In this document: positions 15,509 to 28,428 of the stretch, in pieces | Layout of the letters: every line of letters begins with the position of its first letter | How positions within the stretch are numbered: the first letter of the stretch is position 1 | Assembly: GCF_001514065.1 (NCBI RefSeq) | Contig: NZ_KQ948422.1 | Location: 682,001 to 746,000 of the forward strand | Direction: 5' to 3' | Source: Streptomyces antibioticus | GTDB taxonomy: Bacteria > Actinomycetota > Actinomycetes > Streptomycetales > Streptomycetaceae | DNA length: 64,000 nt | Notes under the pieces: generated by a model | The model's input: the letters and a program-made list of their open reading frames with translations, nothing else | Databases searched by the model: none | Told to the model about the DNA's origin: nothing | Program-made: the position numbers and the translations under genes

Positions 15509-18025
15509 CTAGGTCACCCGGATGCCCACGACACAGGTGTCGTCGTCCGTGTCCGACCTGCTGTGGGTGAGCAGGCGGTCCAACTGCTGTTCGAGCACGG
15601 GCTGAAGGGTGCGTGCCGTGGTCAGAAGGTGGGTCAGTGACTCTTCCACGGAACGGTCACGCCGTTCGATCAGACCGTCCGTGTACATCAGCAGGGTGTC
15701 GTCGACGGCCAGTTGCATCTCCTGCTCCTCGTACACCGCCTCCGGTACGGCACCCAGCAGCATCCCCTTGACCAGCGGCAGCGGAGTCGCCTCGGTGCCG
15801 CGCACCAGGACCGGCGGCAGATGGCCCGCCCGGGCCCAGCGCAGGCTGCGGCGCTCGGGATCGTACAGACCGCAGACCGCTGTGGCGGTGACGGCCCCGG
15901 TCAGATGGTGGGCCACCATGTTGAGCCAGGACAGCAGTTGGCCCGGTCCGGCACCGGTGACGGCGAGGCCGCGCAGCGCGTTGCGCAGCACGACCATGCT
16001 GGTGGCGGCCTCGATCCCGTGTCCGGCCACGTCCCCCACGCACAGCAGGACCAGCCCGGCGGGCAGGACGACGGCGTCGTACCAGTCGCCGCCGACCAAC
16101 TGCTCGGTCTCGGCCGGTCGGTAGCGCACCGCCACCCGTAGTCCGGGCGCCTCCAGAGGGGCTTGGGCCGGCGGCATGATGGCGTGCTGCAACTGGAGTG
16201 TCAGCCGGTGACGTTCACTGGCCTGCTGCTCGGTGTGGGCGAGTTGGTCGCGGGTGGCGGCGAGCGCCACCTCCGTCCAGTGGTGGGCCGAGATGTCCTG
16301 GTAGGCGCCCCGTAGGAGGTGCAGTCGGCCGTCGGAGTCGAGCACCGGCTCGGCGGCCACGCGCAGATGCCGGGTGACTCCGTCGGGCCGTTGCAGACGG
16401 AAGGCCGTGGCAGCCGGCCGGTGGTGGTGCAGCAGGGTACGCAGGAAGCGGCCGATGGCGACCGCGTCGTCCGTGTGGGCATGGGCCGGCAGGTCCTCCA
16501 GCGGGACCGGGCCCAGGGAGGTCGGCTGGCCGTAGAGGTGGTAGAGCTGACCGTTCCAGGTGATCTCGCCGGTCAGGAGGTTCTCCTCGAAACCGCCGAT
16601 GCGGCCCAGGCGCTGGGCGTGCTGGAGCAGATGGGCCAGGCGTGCCGTCTCGTCCTCTATGCGCCAGATGAGCAGCACGCTGCCGCCGTGGCGGCTGACG
16701 CTGATGTCGGCGACCGCGGCCAGCGGCACATCGCCGACCAGCGCGGTGAGCCGCATGCGCTGGGCGCGGAACGGCTCTCCCGTGGCGTGCACGCGTTCGA
16801 CCTGCTCGAACAGTCCGCCGTCGCCCGCGGCCATCGGGTACGCCTCCAGCAGCAGCGCACCGTTGACGACGCCTCGGGGCCGGCCTGCGGGGTCCTGGAA
16901 GCGGGCGTTGACGTGGTGGATCCGGAAGTCGACGAGTTCGCCTCCCGCGTCGACGTGCGGGACGAGGACCAGAGCGGGGTCGTGGAGTCCGTCGGCCAGG
17001 TCCATCAGCTCGGCGGCGTCGGGCAGGATGCGGGGGCTTCCGTCGGGCCGGTGGAGGGCGTACGTCTCCAGGGTGTGTGCGCACAGTTCGGCCAGCGCCT
17101 CGATCTGACGTTTGATCTGCGGGGGCTGGGGCTCCAGCGGGGCCTGCCAGACGATCTCGAGGACTCCGTGGATGCGGCCCGCGGCGCCGGCAGGCATGGC
17201 GACCCGGCCGCCGTGCGGGAACTGGTGCTGGCCGACGGAGGGCAGAGCGGTCTCGGACAGGGAGGCGATCCACTGACCGGTGCGGGCGGTCAGACCGCGG
17301 CGCGCCACGGTGGTCACGCCCGGCGGTACGTGCCGCCAGCGCCCCGCTTCCGCGCTGGAGAACCCGGCGCTGCCCGCGAGGGTGAGCGAACCGTCGGCGC
17401 CCAGGGCCCAGATGGCGACGGCGACCGCGCCCAGCGGGGTCAGCGCGTGCGCCAGCAAGGAGTCGGCGACGGTCTGTGCGTCCTGGGCGGCCAGGGCGGC
17501 GCTCTCCGCGGAACGCAGTCCGACGGCGGACGGACCCTGCCCCGCCGAGCCGGGCCCCTGGTGCTGTCCCGTCGTGGCCGCGAGGAAGGCGGCCGTCACC
17601 TCGGAGAGCCGGTCGCGCGAGGCCTGGTTGATCACCTCGACGGCGAACTCCAGCGGTGTCACACCCGCTTGTTCGGTGAGCTCGGCCAGTTGGCGGGCGG
17701 CCTGTGCCGGACCGCACCCCAGGCGTTCGACGAGGATGCCCTTGGCCAGCTCGATCAGGGCCCGCCCGTCCGCTTCCGCCTGGGCGTCGCGTACCTCGCG
17801 CCGCAGGCGCTCCACGGTCGACGCGAGCCGTCCGACGGGAGAGATCCGGTCGGCCGCGTCCCCGTCGTCGCCCGGGGCCGGCGCCGCGTCCTGTCCGCTG
17901 CGTGCGGCGGGCAGCGCGGCGGCCACCCGCCCGAGGGCCGGCTCCCCGGCGGTCGCGGGACCGTCGGCGGGCTGCTCGCCCGTACCGGCGCTCGCGGGGT
18001 CGGGGGGCTGCTGGGGTCGGCTCAC
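15509..18025 (-). CDS. ANTAR-GAF-PAS-SpoIIE (PP2C) serine phosphatase
   Basis: An 838-aa cytoplasmic regulator. After a Pro/Ala-rich start, an ANTAR-like segment lies at about residues 68-135 (ALIELAKGILVERLGCGPAQAA), followed by a GAF-like domain, PAS-like domains (around RIEDETARLAHLLQHAQRLGRIGGFEENLLTGEI) and a C-terminal SpoIIE phosphatase (about 660-838). All metal-binding motifs are intact: GGDWYDAV, CVGDVAGHG, YTDGLIERR and DTDDDTCVV. It should dephosphorylate a STAS antagonist. ANTAR domains normally bind RNA, so this fusion may also affect transcription antitermination. The GTG start at 18025 lies 76 nt downstream of the histidine-kinase stop on the same strand, so co-transcription is likely. 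Confidence 0.88.
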   Translation of the reverse strand: MSRPQQPPDPASAGTGEQPADGPATAGEPALGRVAAALPAARSGQDAAPAPGDDGDAADRISPVGRLASTVERLRREVRDAQAEADGRALIELAKGILVERLGCGPAQAARQLAELTEQAGVTPLEFAVEVINQASRDRLSEVTAAFLAATTGQHQGPGSAGQGPSAVGLRSAESAALAAQDAQTVADSLLAHALTPLGAVAVAIWALGADGSLTLAGSAGFSSAEAGRWRHVPPGVTTVARRGLTARTGQWIASLSETALPSVGQHQFPHGGRVAMPAGAAGRIHGVLEIVWQAPLEPQPPQIKRQIEALAELCAHTLETYALHRPDGSPRILPDAAELMDLADGLHDPALVLVPHVDAGGELVDFRIHHVNARFQDPAGRPRGVVNGALLLEAYPMAAGDGGLFEQVERVHATGEPFRAQRMRLTALVGDVPLAAVADISVSRHGGSVLLIWRIEDETARLAHLLQHAQRLGRIGGFEENLLTGEITWNGQLYHLYGQPTSLGPVPLEDLPAHAHTDDAVAIGRFLRTLLHHHRPAATAFRLQRPDGVTRHLRVAAEPVLDSDGRLHLLRGAYQDISAHHWTEVALAATRDQLAHTEQQASERHRLTLQLQHAIMPPAQAPLEAPGLRVAVRYRPAETEQLVGGDWYDAVVLPAGLVLLCVGDVAGHGIEAATSMVVLRNALRGLAVTGAGPGQLLSWLNMVAHHLTGAVTATAVCGLYDPERRSLRWARAGHLPPVLVRGTEATPLPLVKGMLLGAVPEAVYEEQEMQLAVDDTLLMYTDGLIERRDRSVEESLTHLLTTARTLQPVLEQQLDRLLTHSRSDTDDDTCVVGIRVT

Positions 18026-18101
18026 GATGAGGCTGTTCCTCGTTTCGAACGTCCGGGGAGGGCGGAGGGCCCGCGGGGGCCCGCGGCGGTGCGGTCCTTC
18101 C

Positions 18102-22358
<4,257 letters not shown>

Positions 22359-22558
22359 CCTCGTTCCGCTCCCCAGGAGCCCTCACGCCGAGGACTCGGA
22401 ACCGCGCCGGGCCGTGACCGGCCCCGCCACCGCCCGCATTTCCGCTCTTCACCCACGCGCACGATGAAGAAATCCGGTGAAGGTTAACTCAGTTGTCGCG
22501 CGACAACAAAAGCCGGCCTGGAGACTCCCGAGTGCCCGCATCCTGTGCCACGGAAACG

Positions 22559-22583
22559 GCATGACCACGCCTTATCTGGGTAC
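22559..22583 (+). promoter_or_regulatory. possible SigB-type promoter antisense to the STAS gene
   Basis: GCAT (22559-22562), 15 nt, GGGTAC (22578-22583) on the plus strand. It would read antisense through the minus-strand STAS gene 22614-22979 and towards the HATPase gene at 23136. It could be a chance match, because the GGGTACCC core is palindromic and no plus-strand gene starts close by. Confidence 0.25.
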
Positions 22584-22613
22584 CCGATCCGGTTGGGCTC
22601 CACGGTAGACGCA

Positions 22614-22979
22614 TCATTCGGCAAGAGCATCGTCGAGGTTCGGGTGACAGGTGACGATGAGATCGAGCCCGACCAACTGCACCGTACGCAGCACCGCACC
22701 CCGAACGCCGACGAGCCGCAGCCAGCCCCGCGCCACCAGGGTGGCCTGATGGGCGGCGATCAGGGCGTTGACCCCACTGGAGTCCATGAACGCCACCCGG
22801 GTCAGATCCACGACGACCCGTGGTGCGGTGCTGGCGTCCACCGGCGGCAGGGCCCTGCTCAGGGCGCCCACGCTGTGGTGGTCCACCTCGCCGTCCAGGC
22901 TGAGCACCGTCACCCCGTCGGCGTCGGTCCTGGTCACGGACAGACCGCCGTGACCCGCTGCTTTCTGGTTGTCTGCCAC
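22614..22979 (-). CDS. STAS-domain anti-anti-sigma factor
   Basis: A 121-aa single STAS domain with the canonical phosphorylation loop VAFMDSSGVNALI. The opening GVTVLSLDGEVDHHSVGAL is typical of SpoIIAA/RsbV proteins. The GTG at 22979 is chosen because AGGGG lies 6-10 nt upstream; an ATG at 22994 is in frame but has no good ribosome binding site. The gene is divergent from an HATPase anti-sigma gene at 23136, a natural switch pair, and 255 nt upstream of the multi-HAMP kinase on the same strand. Confidence 0.87.
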   Translation of the reverse strand: MADNQKAAGHGGLSVTRTDADGVTVLSLDGEVDHHSVGALSRALPPVDASTAPRVVVDLTRVAFMDSSGVNALIAAHQATLVARGWLRLVGVRGAVLRTVQLVGLDLIVTCHPNLDDALAE

Positions 22980-23100
22980 TCGCGTCCCCTGCATGCTCGA
23001 TCGGGCCGGGCCACGCCTTCGCAGCCAACGCTGCCCCGTCACCGGGCGCACGATGCCTGTCGGCGGACACGTTCGTGAACGTACAGCAGGCCCGGCACAG

Positions 23101-23125
23101 GACTGAGACGGGAAATCAGGGGTAG
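23101..23125 (+). promoter_or_regulatory. candidate SigB-type promoter
   Basis: GACT (23101-23104), 15 nt, GGGTAG (23120-23125). The predicted start point is only a few bases before the ATG at 23136, so either a nearly leaderless message or use of the internal ATG at 23196, which has AAGGAG upstream, is implied. The flank GGGGTAGGCGCGC also occurs in the promoter at 10543-10567. Confidence 0.55.
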
Positions 23126-23135
23126 GCGCGCGCTC

Positions 23136-23630
23136 ATGAACGGGGTACCGCATGCCACCGTCCTGGAGCCCGTCCCGCGCAAGGAGTGTTCCTGGATGCC
23201 GGAAGAAGCGCCGGTCGAGACGGCCCTGGCCCTGGACGGGGCGGTGGGTTGCATCGCCGACGCGAGGGCCAGGACGGTTGAGTTCCTGGCACGGGCAGAC
23301 GCCGAGCACGGTCTGCCGGTGTCGGCACGCGCCCGTGAGCTGGCGCAGCTGGTGGTCAGCGAGCTGGTCACCAACGCCCTGAAGTACGCGCCCGGGCCGG
23401 TCATGCTGGAGCTGCGCGCCGCCGGAGACTGGCTGGAGATCACGGTGTGGGACACCGAACCGGCTCTTCCGACGGCACGCAGGACCGATGCCGGGAGAGT
23501 GGGGCAGCACGGACTGGAGATCGTCATGGCCGTGACCGACGGCTTCGAGGCGCATCGGGAGCCCGTCGGCAAACGGATCACCGCACGGCTCACCCTGCTC
23601 GACCCTCCGGTGCCGGGCCTCGGCGGCTGA
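23136..23630 (+). CDS. HATPase-domain anti-sigma factor / serine kinase (RsbW-like)
   Basis: A 164-aa single-domain ATPase: N box AQLVVSELVTNALKYAPGP, G1-like loop VWDTEPALPTAR, G2 loop GQHGLEIVMAV. The first 20 residues are not part of the domain; ATG 23196 (MPEEAPVETALAL) with AAGGAG upstream is a good alternative that fits the SigB-type promoter at 23101-23125. It is divergent from the STAS gene at 22614 and followed by a MarR gene. It probably binds a sigma factor or phosphorylates a STAS protein of this island. Confidence 0.82.
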   Translation: MNGVPHATVLEPVPRKECSWMPEEAPVETALALDGAVGCIADARARTVEFLARADAEHGLPVSARARELAQLVVSELVTNALKYAPGPVMLELRAAGDWLEITVWDTEPALPTARRTDAGRVGQHGLEIVMAVTDGFEAHREPVGKRITARLTLLDPPVPGLGG

Positions 23631-23733
23631 CGCGGCTGCCAAGCCCTGGCCGACCGGGTTCCGCAGGGTGAACGCTGCCGGGCGGGACCATTCGCGGGCC
23701 CGGCAGGCGTCCCTACGATGGCTGGGGTGCGGT

Positions 23734-23758
23734 GCTTGGCAGGCGACGCTTCGGGTAC
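23734..23758 (+). promoter_or_regulatory. candidate SigB-type promoter
   Basis: GCTT (23734-23737), 15 nt, GGGTAC (23753-23758), an exact fit to GNNT-N15-GGGTAC. It lies about 60 nt upstream of the GTG start of the MarR gene at 23817. Confidence 0.55.
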
Positions 23759-23816
23759 CGCGTTGGGATGAGGGTGGTATGCGTATGCGCAGGCGCTTGC
23801 TGAAGGCCATGGGGTC

Positions 23817-24314
23817 GTGAGTCGGCTCGGCGGCTTCGGGCACGACCGGCCGGTCGGCCCGGGTGACAAGGCTCTTTCCCTGGCACGGGAGATGTCCGAT
23901 GCCGTGGACGGGCTGACGCACCTGTGGTCGACGGCCGGGCAGGGGGCGAGCATGCGGCTGTCGGCGCACCAGCTGCGGGCCCTGCGCATTCTGGAGTCGG
24001 GCCCGGGCCTCAACCTCACCGCCCTGGCGGAGGGCATGGAGATAGGGCTGCCGACCGCGAGCCGGCTGTGCGACCGGCTGGAGGCGGCCGGTCTGCTGGA
24101 GCGTGTGCTGCACCCGCACAAGCGGCGCGAGGTCCAGCTCCACCTCACCCATCACGGCCGGCAGGTCCTGGTCGAGGTGGCCGTGCACAGGTCGCACGCG
24201 CTCGCCGTGGTCCTCGCGGCGATGGAACCGGCCGAACGCGAGGCGTTGCTCCGGGGCATGCGCGCCTTCCTGTCGGCGCAAGAAGGCCGACGGGGCGGCA
24301 CCGCCGACTCCTGA
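23817..24314 (+). CDS. MarR-family transcriptional regulator
   Basis: A 165-aa winged-helix protein. The recognition part is LTALAEGMEIGLPTASRLCDRLEAAGLLERV followed by the wing RREVQLHLTHHGRQVL. It is clearly paralogous to the MarR gene at 31614 (same TASRLCDRL/TSRLCDRL motif and same RREVxLHL wing). Each copy is next to one of the two related GAF-PP2C phosphatase genes, here convergent (24342-25520). The GTG start at 23817 overlaps the end of no upstream gene. A SigB-type promoter candidate precedes it, so it may respond to general stress. Confidence 0.85.
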   Translation: MSRLGGFGHDRPVGPGDKALSLAREMSDAVDGLTHLWSTAGQGASMRLSAHQLRALRILESGPGLNLTALAEGMEIGLPTASRLCDRLEAAGLLERVLHPHKRREVQLHLTHHGRQVLVEVAVHRSHALAVVLAAMEPAEREALLRGMRAFLSAQEGRRGGTADS

Positions 24315-24341
24315 GGCCCCGGCACCGGCCTGCGGGGCGGG

Positions 24342-25520
24342 TCAGCCGGGTCGGCCGTGCCAGTCCAGGCAGACGACAGCCGCGTCGGCCGTCAGCTCGC
24401 TGCTGCCGTGGTGCTCGATCAGCCCGGCGACGACCGCGCGGGCGGCCTCGTGCGCCTCAGCGGTACGGGTCGCGCTCAGGATCTGGCGCAGCACCCGCTC
24501 ACCGAAGACATCGCCCGCGGCGGAGCGGGTGGCGTGCACACCCGTGCTGACCACGATGAGACGGTCGCCGGGCTCGACGTGGAACGTCTGCTCCGCGTAG
24601 ACGCTCTCCTCGAACATCCCCAGGGGGAGCTGTGCCTCCAGTTCGACCCGCTCGGTGTGCCCGGCGCGCTGGCGGAACAGCTGGGGCGATCCCGCGTCCA
24701 CCGCATGGACCGTGCCGGTGGCCAGGTCGAACTCCAGCAGCAGGGTGGAGGCGTACTTCTTCCCGCCGTACTGGGCGTACACGGCTTGGTCGGCCAGGCT
24801 CGCCTGGTCGGCGAGCGACACGCCGGCGCGGCGGGCGTTGCGCAGGGCGGCGACCGTGAGGCTGGTGAGCAGCGATGCCTCGATGCCGTGCCCGGTGCCG
24901 TCGGTCACGGTGAGGACCAGCTGGTCGGCGCCCGCGGACCAGTCGAAGTTGTCGCCGCCGATGGTGTATGCGGGTTCCAGGTGGGCGCTGAGGGTGAACT
25001 CCTCGCGGGTGCAGCCGCGCCCGGGCAGGAGTTGCCACTGCATCTCGGCCGCCAGCGTGAGGCGGCGGGTGCGGCGGGCCAGGAGGAAGAGGTCGGTGTC
25101 CCGCCCGGCGGTGGCGACCTCGTGGCCGAGTCCCGTCGCGAAGTCGGCGAGTTGAAGCACGGTGTCCGGGGTGGCGGCGTCCGCCGGCAGGCGGACGGTC
25201 AGGACGCCGACGCGGTCTCCTCGCACGGTGACTGGCAGATGCACCTGATGGCCGGCCGACGCGTCGACGACTTCGAGCACCGGGCTCTGTTCGAGGAAGG
25301 CCCTGCCTTGCGGGCCGTCGTGGGCGGAGACCGGAGCGCCGGTGTCCGGCAGGTGGGACACCGGCTGCAGCACGGACAGGCCGTAGTCGGCGAGGAGCAG
25401 GGTCACGTCCCGGGCTCCCACCCGCTCGGCGAGGACCCGGCGAGCGGTGGCGACCAGCCGGTGCGGAGCAGCCTCGCGCAGCCGGGCCTCCACCGAAGGA
25501 AGGGGTTCAGAGGCATTCAC
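24342..25520 (-). CDS. GAF-PP2C (SpoIIE-like) protein with lost metal-binding residues
   Basis: A 392-aa protein: GAF-like domain (about residues 40-165) followed by a SpoIIE/PP2C fold. The first two metal motifs are present (GGDNFDW and TVTDGTGHGIEA), but the third, normally TDGLxE, reads VVSTGVHATR (Asp lost) and the last, normally DDxTLL, reads TADAAVVCLDW (first Asp lost). It is probably a weak or inactive phosphatase. Its paralogue at 30273-31478 has kept these two and lost the second motif instead. Both share the segment GIEAxLLTxLxxxALRNARRAG. It is convergent with a MarR gene. Confidence 0.82.
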   Translation of the reverse strand: MNASEPLPSVEARLREAAPHRLVATARRVLAERVGARDVTLLLADYGLSVLQPVSHLPDTGAPVSAHDGPQGRAFLEQSPVLEVVDASAGHQVHLPVTVRGDRVGVLTVRLPADAATPDTVLQLADFATGLGHEVATAGRDTDLFLLARRTRRLTLAAEMQWQLLPGRGCTREEFTLSAHLEPAYTIGGDNFDWSAGADQLVLTVTDGTGHGIEASLLTSLTVAALRNARRAGVSLADQASLADQAVYAQYGGKKYASTLLLEFDLATGTVHAVDAGSPQLFRQRAGHTERVELEAQLPLGMFEESVYAEQTFHVEPGDRLIVVSTGVHATRSAAGDVFGERVLRQILSATRTAEAHEAARAVVAGLIEHHGSSELTADAAVVCLDWHGRPG

Positions 25521-25618
25521 GGCAGCCGCCCTCTCGCCTGGTGGCCTTCACGCTACCTGAGGGCTCGGTCCGCAGCAGGCTCACTGGGGGAAGGGCCGGC
25601 TGCCCGTCTGTCCGCGCC

Positions 25619-27361
25619 TCACTGCCCGGCCGGTGGCACGGTGTGGCACAGCAGCAGGCAGATGTCGTCGTCGCGTTCGGAGTCGTGCAGCAGCGGCTTG
25701 AGCAGGGCGTCCGCCGCGGCCTGCGGGTCCTGCTGCAGTTCCGGACCGCTCAGGGCGCCCAGCGCCTGGCCGAGGCGTGCTATTCCGGCGTCGATGCCGA
25801 GCGCCCGCCGCTCGACCAGGCCGTCGGTGTACAGCACGAGGGAGGACCCGCCGGGCAGGTCGACGCGATGGTCGGTGTACACGAAGGGCATGGGGATGCC
25901 CAGCATCACGCCGGGCCGGGTCTCCAGGACCCGCACCGACCCGTCCGTGCCGCGCACCACGGCCGGGGGGTGTCCGGCCGAGGCCCAGACGACTTCCGGA
26001 TCGCCCGGCCGGAACCGGGCGATCATCGCGGTGGCGTACAGCTCCGGTTGCAGGTGGCCCAGCATGCGGTGCAGGCGCGTGAGGATCTCCGCGGGGCTGT
26101 CGGTCTCCACCGCGTAGGCGCGCAGCGCGGTGCGCAGCTGGCCCATGACGACGGCGGCGTGCAGTCCGTGGCCGGTGACGTCGCCGATGACGGCCAGCAG
26201 GCTGCCGTCGGGCTGCAGGAAGGCGTCGTACCAGTCCCCGCCGATGTTCAGGCCCTGGGTGGCGGGCAGGTAGCGGGCGGCCAGCAGCAGACCGGGCAGA
26301 GTGGGCAGTTGGGTGAGCTGGGCGCGCTGGAGGGCCTCCGCGGTGTCGCGGTACTGCTCGTAGCGGCGGGCGTTGTCCAGGGCGATGCTGACCCGGCGGG
26401 CGAGTTCGACCAGCATCACGCTGGTGTCCGGGTCGAATCGGCGGCCGGGTGCGGCGGTGAGGGTGAGGACGCCCAGCAGGCGTCGGGCCGTGAGCGGGAT
26501 GGCCAGCAGCGGCCGGTCCGGGGCCAGCGCGGACGGCGGGAGGTCGTCCACGCCGGGCAGCGTGCCGGGATGGGCGGCGGCGTGCTGCGGTCTGCCGGTG
26601 CGGGCCGCGGTGACCGCGGCCGCCGCGTGGTGCGCTACCGGCTGTGGACGGTCGTCGTCGGTGGGATCCTGCTCGTCGTCGAAGAGCCAGACGTCGAGGT
26701 GTTCCGCGTAGTCCGGTACGAGCAGGTCGGCCAGGCTGCGCAGGATGGCGGCCGGATTGAGGGACGCCGTGATGGCGGCGCTGGCGTCCGTGAGGAAGGT
26801 CAGCAGGCGCCGGGCCCGTTCGGCTTCGGCGCGGGCGGCTCGCTCGGCGTCGAGGAGCTCGCGCTGGACCCGGGAAGCGGCTTCCAGGTCGGCGTGCAGG
26901 GCCAGGACGCCCTGGTTGGTCTGGTGCAGCTCCTCGCGGTGCAGGTGCAGCAGGCGTTCCTGTTCGTCGAGGAGGTTCAGGACGGCCGCGGTGTGTTCGT
27001 CGGCGTGCAGCAGGGCCGCCGTGAGCGGTGCGCCCGCGCCGAGGGTGGGCTCGGCCGGCCGGGGCAGCGGGCAGGACAGGGCGGGCTCGTCCGCGGGGTG
27101 CGCTGCCATGGAGCCGACCGGCCGCGCGGTGATGTCGATCCGTCCGGCCTCCTCCTCGGTGGCCTGCCGGATGCGGGGCAGGAGTTCCCAGTCGTCGTGC
27201 CGTTCGAGGCAGCGGCGCAGCAGCGCCGTGAGCGAGGTGAGAAAGCGGGCCCGGTCCAGGGGCGGGACTTCGGCGGCGGTGACGAGGCGGTCGAGGGCGG
27301 CCCGGGTCTCGGCCGCGTCGGCGACCGAGGTGATCTTCCAGGCGTCTGGGGTCGCGGTCAT
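25619..27361 (-). CDS. GAF-SpoIIE (PP2C) serine phosphatase, end of the stressosome operon
   Basis: A 580-aa protein: a poorly defined N-terminal region (with a histidine-rich coiled-coil like segment LLHLHREELHQTNQGVLALHADLEAASRVQ), a GAF domain (about residues 185-350) and a C-terminal SpoIIE phosphatase with intact motifs GGDWYDAF, VIGDVTGHG, YTDGLVERR and RDDDICLLL. ATG 27361 overlaps the stop of the upstream rsbT/rsbX-like gene as ATGA; the open frame continues upstream but the coupled start is preferred. It would act on phosphorylated STAS antagonists downstream of RsbRST, like RsbU. Confidence 0.88.
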   Translation of the reverse strand: MTATPDAWKITSVADAAETRAALDRLVTAAEVPPLDRARFLTSLTALLRRCLERHDDWELLPRIRQATEEEAGRIDITARPVGSMAAHPADEPALSCPLPRPAEPTLGAGAPLTAALLHADEHTAAVLNLLDEQERLLHLHREELHQTNQGVLALHADLEAASRVQRELLDAERAARAEAERARRLLTFLTDASAAITASLNPAAILRSLADLLVPDYAEHLDVWLFDDEQDPTDDDRPQPVAHHAAAAVTAARTGRPQHAAAHPGTLPGVDDLPPSALAPDRPLLAIPLTARRLLGVLTLTAAPGRRFDPDTSVMLVELARRVSIALDNARRYEQYRDTAEALQRAQLTQLPTLPGLLLAARYLPATQGLNIGGDWYDAFLQPDGSLLAVIGDVTGHGLHAAVVMGQLRTALRAYAVETDSPAEILTRLHRMLGHLQPELYATAMIARFRPGDPEVVWASAGHPPAVVRGTDGSVRVLETRPGVMLGIPMPFVYTDHRVDLPGGSSLVLYTDGLVERRALGIDAGIARLGQALGALSGPELQQDPQAAADALLKPLLHDSERDDDICLLLCHTVPPAGQ

Positions 27362-28428
27362 GGACGTCCGTCCGGGTCGGGCGCCAGTACGGCCACGGAG
27401 GTGTCGTCGCGCAGCGGTCGCGCGGCGCTGCTGCCGTCGCGCAGGACGACGGCGGCCGTGACGGCGGGGTCGTGGCCGAGCAGGCGGGCGTCCTGCGGGG
27501 GGATCCAGCGGCTGGGGAGTCCGTCGCTGTGCAGGATGAGCAGGCTGTCGGGCCGCCAGGCCGAGGCGTGGCGCGGGACCGTCGCGGGGAAGTGGGCGCC
27601 GACGATGCCGGGGTGCGAGACGAGGGGCCGCCATGCGCCGTCGGCCTGGAGCCGGGCGCCGATGTTGCCCACTCCGGCGAACGACAGCTGCTGTGTGTCC
27701 TCGTCGAGCTGGGCGATGCCGACGGCCGCGCCGCGGGTGTGGCGCAGGGCGGAGTGCAGGTGCCGCAGGATCTCGGCGGGCGGCAGGTCGGCTCGCCGGT
27801 GCAGTTCCGTCACGGCGGCGCCGGACGCCTCGGCGGCCTTGGCTCCGTGGCCGAGTCCGTCCGCGAGCATCAGGGTGGTCAGGGGGCCGGAGCGCACCCA
27901 GGTGAAGGCATCGCCGGAGTACTCGGCGTGGGCGAGGGGGGCGTTGATGCCGCCGGCCCGGATACCCGTGCCCGCGGGGGCCCGTCGTCGCCGGGACGGC
28001 TCACGTGCAGCGGCCGGGCCGAGCCGCGCCACGGCGACGGTGCCCTGCCCCAGGCGGCTGTGCAGGTCGAAGTCGTCGGCCAGACGGCGGCAGGTTCCCA
28101 GGCCCGCGCCCAGGGAGGAGGCGACGCTGGTGTAGCCGTCGCGCAGCGCCGCCGGAACGTCGGCGATGCCCGGCCCGTGGTCGAGCGACGTGATCTGCAC
28201 ACGGACCGCGGGATCGGCGAGGGTGGCCGCGGGCCCGGTCAGGTTGATCACGATGCGGCCGCCGCTGGCGTGCTTGACGAGGTTGGTCGCCAGTTCGGTG
28301 GCCACCAGCGCCGCGGCGGCCGTGGAGCGGGCGTCCAGTCCGGCCATGGCGCAAGCACTCTCGGCCGCGACGCGGACGTCGCGGACCCGGGTGGTTTCGG
28401 GGACGGGGACGTCCCAGACCCTGCTCAC
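27358..28428 (-). CDS. RsbT-like kinase fused to an RsbX-like SpoIIE phosphatase
   Basis: A 356-aa protein with two opposing activities. Residues 1-140 are a HATPase domain (N box AAALVATELATNLVKHASGG; G1 LDHGPGIADVP; G2 SLGAGLGTCRRLADDF). Residues about 165-356 are a SpoIIE-type phosphatase with intact metal motifs (SGDAFTW, LADGLGHG, HSDGLPSRW, RDDTSVAVL) and no sensory domain, as in RsbX. GTG 28428 overlaps the upstream rsbT-like stop as GTGA, and its own stop overlaps the next ATG. In Bacillus, RsbT phosphorylates RsbS/RsbR and RsbX reverses this; here both sit in one chain, suggesting a bifunctional reset enzyme for the stressosome. Confidence 0.85.
   Translation of the reverse strand: MSRVWDVPVPETTRVRDVRVAAESACAMAGLDARSTAAAALVATELATNLVKHASGGRIVINLTGPAATLADPAVRVQITSLDHGPGIADVPAALRDGYTSVASSLGAGLGTCRRLADDFDLHSRLGQGTVAVARLGPAAAREPSRRRRAPAGTGIRAGGINAPLAHAEYSGDAFTWVRSGPLTTLMLADGLGHGAKAAEASGAAVTELHRRADLPPAEILRHLHSALRHTRGAAVGIAQLDEDTQQLSFAGVGNIGARLQADGAWRPLVSHPGIVGAHFPATVPRHASAWRPDSLLILHSDGLPSRWIPPQDARLLGHDPAVTAAVVLRDGSSAARPLRDDTSVAVLAPDPDGRP

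Noticed and set aside
25541-28135. 864-codon plus-strand open frame
   Set aside because: Antisense to the stressosome operon genes and of low coding quality (Gly/Val/Gln-rich).
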